Assembly (NCBI GenBank): GCA_016717595.1
Contig: JADKFE010000121.1
Location: 1-8,468 of the forward strand
DNA from: Deltaproteobacteria bacterium
GTDB lineage: Bacteria > Myxococcota_A > UBA796 > CAJQPC01
Length of the DNA: 8,468 bases
Reading direction: 5' to 3'
Numbering within the stretch: the stretch's first letter is position 1; each line of letters starts with the position of its first letter. The position numbers and the translations under genes were made by a program. Shown in pieces: positions 5,456 to 8,468 of this stretch. Below the pieces are notes generated by a model. It was not told where the DNA came from. It was given only the letters and a program-made list of their open reading frames with translations, and searched no databases.

Positions 5456-7562
5456 TCACCCTTCGCTGATCATAATCACCGGCCCGCTGACGCCGTCTAG
5501 GGTGCGGGTCACCACCTGCCCGTTCGTTTTGACGATGCTCAGCTCGTAAGACAGGGTGCGTGGACCGTCCGCGAAGATGGGGATCTCCACCGCCTGCGGC
5601 GCGAGCGCCGTCGGCGTGAAGATGAGCTGGCGTTCGCTGCGGTAGTCGTTCGCGGCGTCGACGTAGTTCAGGGCGACGACCGCCTCCACGAGCGTCGCGG
5701 CGTCGAGCTGAGCGAAGACACGCAGTCGGAGGCGTGCGCTGAGAGGATCGGGGACGACCACCATGCCGTCGTCCACGGTCACCCAGTCCCGAACCAGCTC
5801 GGCGCCGCTGGCGAGCAGGTACGTGATGCGCGCCCGCACATCACGACGGTCCGGGTCCGAGAGGCGCAGCTTCCAGCTCTGCGGCGGGTCCCCGGGCTTT
5901 ACGATGTAGATCGCCGCCAACGGAGGCGTGTCCGGCACCTCGTATCGCGCTCGACCTGCGCCTGCCTGACCGTGTCGGAGTTCAGGCTGCTGAGCACCTT
6001 CACGTCGAGCAGCGCCACGTCGTCGAAGGGTTCAGCGAGAGCCGTCGCGCCGTGGACACAATCCAAGGCGACCGCGCGGTGGCGCTGGTACCGAGCCAGG
6101 GGGAGTCGGGCGCAAAGGACACCGCGACGTTGTAGCGGTACTCGAGGCTACGTTTCGCGCTCAACCAGCATTGGAAACGCTGAGACGTGGTGTCGCCGGC
6201 TCGGAAGCCCCACCCGTCCGTGTGTGGGATCGTCGATCCGTCGGGGACCGCCGGGTACTCCATATTCACGGTCACCACGTCGATCCCTGTCCCCGTGAGG
6301 TCGGAGGCCAGGCTCACGTCCACGATGAGCCTCGTGAAGAACTCGTCGTCGAGATCGATCTCCGCGATGCAGCGGTTGACGTCCACGTTCTTCGTGATGG
6401 TCGAGAGCATGCCTTGCGCCCCGAAGTTCCAGGAGACCGCCTGCTGTACGCTGTAGTCGAAGCTGCGCTCGCGCAGCTCCTCCTGGCGGAAGTGCCGGAG
6501 GGAGAAGGCGGCCATGACCGAGTCGGTCGAGCCGGCGTTGGCCGCCTGTGCCGCCTGGTTCGTCTGAGTGGTCGTAGTCACTCCGCTTGACAGGCTCGTG
6601 GGCGGCGCGGCCGTCTGGCTCGTGGGCGGTGGAGTGGCCGCCATGGGCGGCGTCGAGGGGACGTTCGCCTGCCCGCTCTGAAGCGCCGTGAACAGACTGT
6701 TCAGTTGGGCGAAGGCTCCCCTGTCTGCGCTGCCGGAGGCTGGAGGACGGGCTTGAAGAAGTCCTTGAGGAGCTCGTTCTTAAACCAGTCCACTGCGGCC
6801 TCGGAGCGCTTCTTCAGGTCGGCGTCGTCCGTGAACTCCAGGACCTCGACCTTGACGGCGCCGCTGTCGATGAGCCGCTGACTGGCGTCGCTGATCTCCA
6901 CGGCCGTCGCGGTCCGACCCACGCGCGAACGCAGGCCCATCTGGACCTCGAATTCCTCGTACACCCGCTGGTACTGAGCGGTGACCTTCACCTGGAAGGC
7001 CGGGCGCATGCCGAGCGCGTTGAGTTCGTAGATCACGCCTACGGGCGAGAGGCCCGTCTGGAGCGCGCGCTGGACCAGTGTGGCACCCTCCTGTGTAAGC
7101 ACGATGGAGAAGACCGCCCGGTTGTCCCCGACGAGCGTAGGGGTGGACGCCCCCAGGACCTCTTCGAAGAAGGAGAAGCCCGCGTTGGCGGCGCCCTCCT
7201 CTTCCGTCTTGGACGTCGAGAGGCGGACTGAGCCTCCACGGAACGGGATGGGCGAGAGGGTCACGTCGCCGGGCGCGAGGCGCTCGAGCTCGGCTTTGAC
7301 GCTAGAGAGCACCCCTTCGCTCACGCCGATGTCGACCGTGAAGTTGAAGAGCCCCCCGCCGAGCGACTTCGCCTGGGCCACGTCGAATGCCGGGTTGTCC
7401 GTGATGTCCCGCTTGTACTTCAGGAGCTGCATCTCCGGCGTCCCCTGGACCGTGCGGGAGATGCGGGGGCGCTCTGGTGGTAGTAAAAGAGGTTGGGGTT
7501 GGCGTGATCGCCGTAGACCATCACGCCATGCAGGTGCCGACCGGATTGTCGAGGTAGAGCAT
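5456..7562 (-). CDS. Gene X: uncharacterised protein of about 703 residues, split by five one-base deletions
   Basis: Five pieces join into one frame if a base is restored near 7531 (TG to TGG, giving VGTWHGVMVYGD), 7480, 6718-6721 (G run, giving AAQTGGAFAQL), 6028-6030 (C run, giving LSLNPFDDVALL) and about 5947. Start ATG at 7562 (MLYLDNPVGT), with GAAGG overlapping the upstream stop. Residues 1 to about 285 form an N-terminal region with NPNLFYY, PERPRISRT, ITDNPAFDVAQ, FSIVLTQEGATLVQRAL and GVIYELNALGMRPAFQVKVT. A Thr/Pro/Ala-rich linker spans roughly 300-345. The C-terminal region has VNMEYPAVPDGS, CWLSAKRSLEYRYNVAVSF, SWKLRLSDPDRR and ends VSGPVIMISEG. The strand-rich pattern suggests beta-sandwich modules. 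There is no signal peptide or membrane segment. I do not recognise a named family and assign no function. Confidence 0.6.
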
Positions 7563-7572
7563 GAGGGCACCT

Positions 7573-8468
7573 TCAGAGGATGGAGGCGTTCGGGGTCAGG
7601 AAGCCGCGGACCCAGGTGGTGAGATCGGAGTCGCCCATCGACTCGAGCGTGGACTCGGGGTCTTCGTAGCGGCGGGGAGGCTGGTCTACGGTCGCCCCCA
7701 CACGCGCGACGGCCGGGGGGTTGGAGCCAGGGTACTGCGGGTTCTTGAAGAACAGGCGCCCAGCGTCGTAGCGGAGCGCCAGCGCGGCGGCGAGGCCGGT
7801 GGTCGGTGCGGTGGCGGTGTCGGGCCAATTGAGGACCAGCGGCACCGGGACGCGGCTGTCACGGACGGCGGCGAGCAGTCGGTCGCGCAAGGTCGCGGAG
7901 GGCGCCTCGAAGACCGACGTGAAGGGCGTGTTGAAGAGCCCCTGGAGCACCCGGCGCTGCTCTTCCATCGTCAGGCCGGTGCGCAGGGTCTGCCGGAACA
8001 CCGCGGCCACCCCCGTCGGACTCTCAGGTGCGGCTGCGGGATCGGCGCGGGGAAAGGTAGGTCCGACGCCGTAAGCGAGCATAGCGGTCTGGAACGCGAG
8101 CTCGGCGTAGGTGCGGACGTACAACGAGTCGGTCTGGCCGGCAGCGTAGCGCCGGAACTGGAACACACCGGCTGGCACCTCGACGTTCTGGCCATTCGAC
8201 AGGTTCACCACGCCGGCCTGCCCGAGGAGTCCGTGCAGCAGCCGCACGTACTCGGAAGGGTTGACGGTGATGAGCATCGCCTGGACGGCGCAAGTGACCC
8301 CCGTGTACGCGTTACCCCTGTTGATACGGCCGTTGGGTCGAGCACCTCGGTCAGCACGTCGTCCACGAGCTGCTCCGGCGCGAGCACGCCCACGATGTCC
8401 CGGTGCGGCACGAGGTGCGTGAGCGCGAGCAGGTTCTCGGTCAGGGTGCGCGTGCGGGTGCGATCCGG
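7573..8468 (-). CDS. Gene Y: uncharacterised protein with a papain/C39-like N-terminal motif, partial and frameshifted
   Basis: Enters from the right edge in the frame LTENLLALTHLVPHRDIVGV, ending VDDVLTEVLDP. A missing base in the run 8335-8337 shifts it; the next frame continues NGRINRGNAYTGVTCAVQAM, LITVNPSEYVRLLHGLLGQA, and runs to the stop at 7573. GVTCAVQ after INRGN resembles the helix carrying the nucleophilic Cys in papain-fold or C39-like peptidases. In the place where I would expect a catalytic His the sequence is GLAAALALRYDAGRLFFKNP. The Asn of FKNPQYPGS fits the third catalytic position. It may therefore be a peptidase-like fold without activity. The C-terminus reads SDLTTWVRGFLTPNASIL. 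Its stop is ten bases before gene X, so the two probably form an operon. Function unknown. Confidence 0.55.
   Translation of the reverse strand, partial: GSHPHAHPDREPARAHAPRAAPGHRGRARAGAARGRRADRGARPNGRINRGNAYTGVTCAVQAMLITVNPSEYVRLLHGLLGQAGVVNLSNGQNVEVPAGVFQFRRYAAGQTDSLYVRTYAELAFQTAMLAYGVGPTFPRADPAAAPESPTGVAAVFRQTLRTGLTMEEQRRVLQGLFNTPFTSVFEAPSATLRDRLLAAVRDSRVPVPLVLNWPDTATAPTTGLAAALALRYDAGRLFFKNPQYPGSNPPAVARVGATVDQPPRRYEDPESTLESMGDSDLTTWVRGFLTPNASIL

Noticed and set aside
5427..5460. Possible hairpin CCCGC...GCGGG after gene X
   Set aside because: Five-base stem with a loop of over 20 bases and no T run; not a credible terminator.
7563..7828. N-terminal extension of the gene X middle piece (ATG at 7828)
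   Set aside because: It runs in another frame across the real C-terminus of gene Y and is basic, low-complexity shadow sequence; gene X starts at 7562 after frame repair.
1..8468. CRISPR array, tRNA or rRNA
   Set aside because: No regularly spaced repeats, no cloverleaf-like sequence and no conserved rRNA stretches were seen by eye.

Overview
High-GC bacterial DNA. The left two thirds (about 1-5330) is a stack of insertion elements, each interrupted by the next. The right third (5456-8468) is two adjacent, uncharacterised minus-strand genes. Element types and base composition fit a Gram-negative soil or environmental bacterium, possibly a myxobacterium; no taxonomic marker is present, so this is weak.

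Left to right: (1) 1-~2553, most of a RIT (recombinase-in-trio) element, with three overlapping minus-strand tyrosine recombinase genes: ritA intact, ritB frameshifted, ritC cut by the window edge. A palindromic site lies at its right end. (2) ~2554-3820, the 5' part of an IS66 element (IS66-a, minus strand) with tnpA, tnpB and the N-terminal part of tnpC. (3) 3821-4400, the 3' end of a second, oppositely oriented IS66 element (IS66-b): the tnpC C-terminus and its right end. (4) 4401-4889, the 5' end of an IS481-type element, minus strand. (5) 4890 to about 5330, the 5' end of an IS1634/DUF4277-type transposase gene, minus strand, already decayed.

The junctions suggest a five-layer nest: IS1634-like, interrupted by IS481-like, interrupted by IS66-b, interrupted by IS66-a, interrupted by RIT. 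If so, the missing halves should lie in mirror order beyond the left edge.

The right part reads as a small minus-strand operon. The upstream gene (Y, 7573 to beyond 8468) resembles a papain/C39-like cysteine peptidase fold but seems to lack the expected histidine. Ten bases downstream is gene X (7562-5456). X is split into pieces by five one-base deletions, all in the same direction, and repairs to a single protein of about 703 residues with a Thr/Pro/Ala-rich linker. The uniform direction of the shifts suggests base-calling error at least as strongly as gene decay. No RNA gene or CRISPR array was seen.
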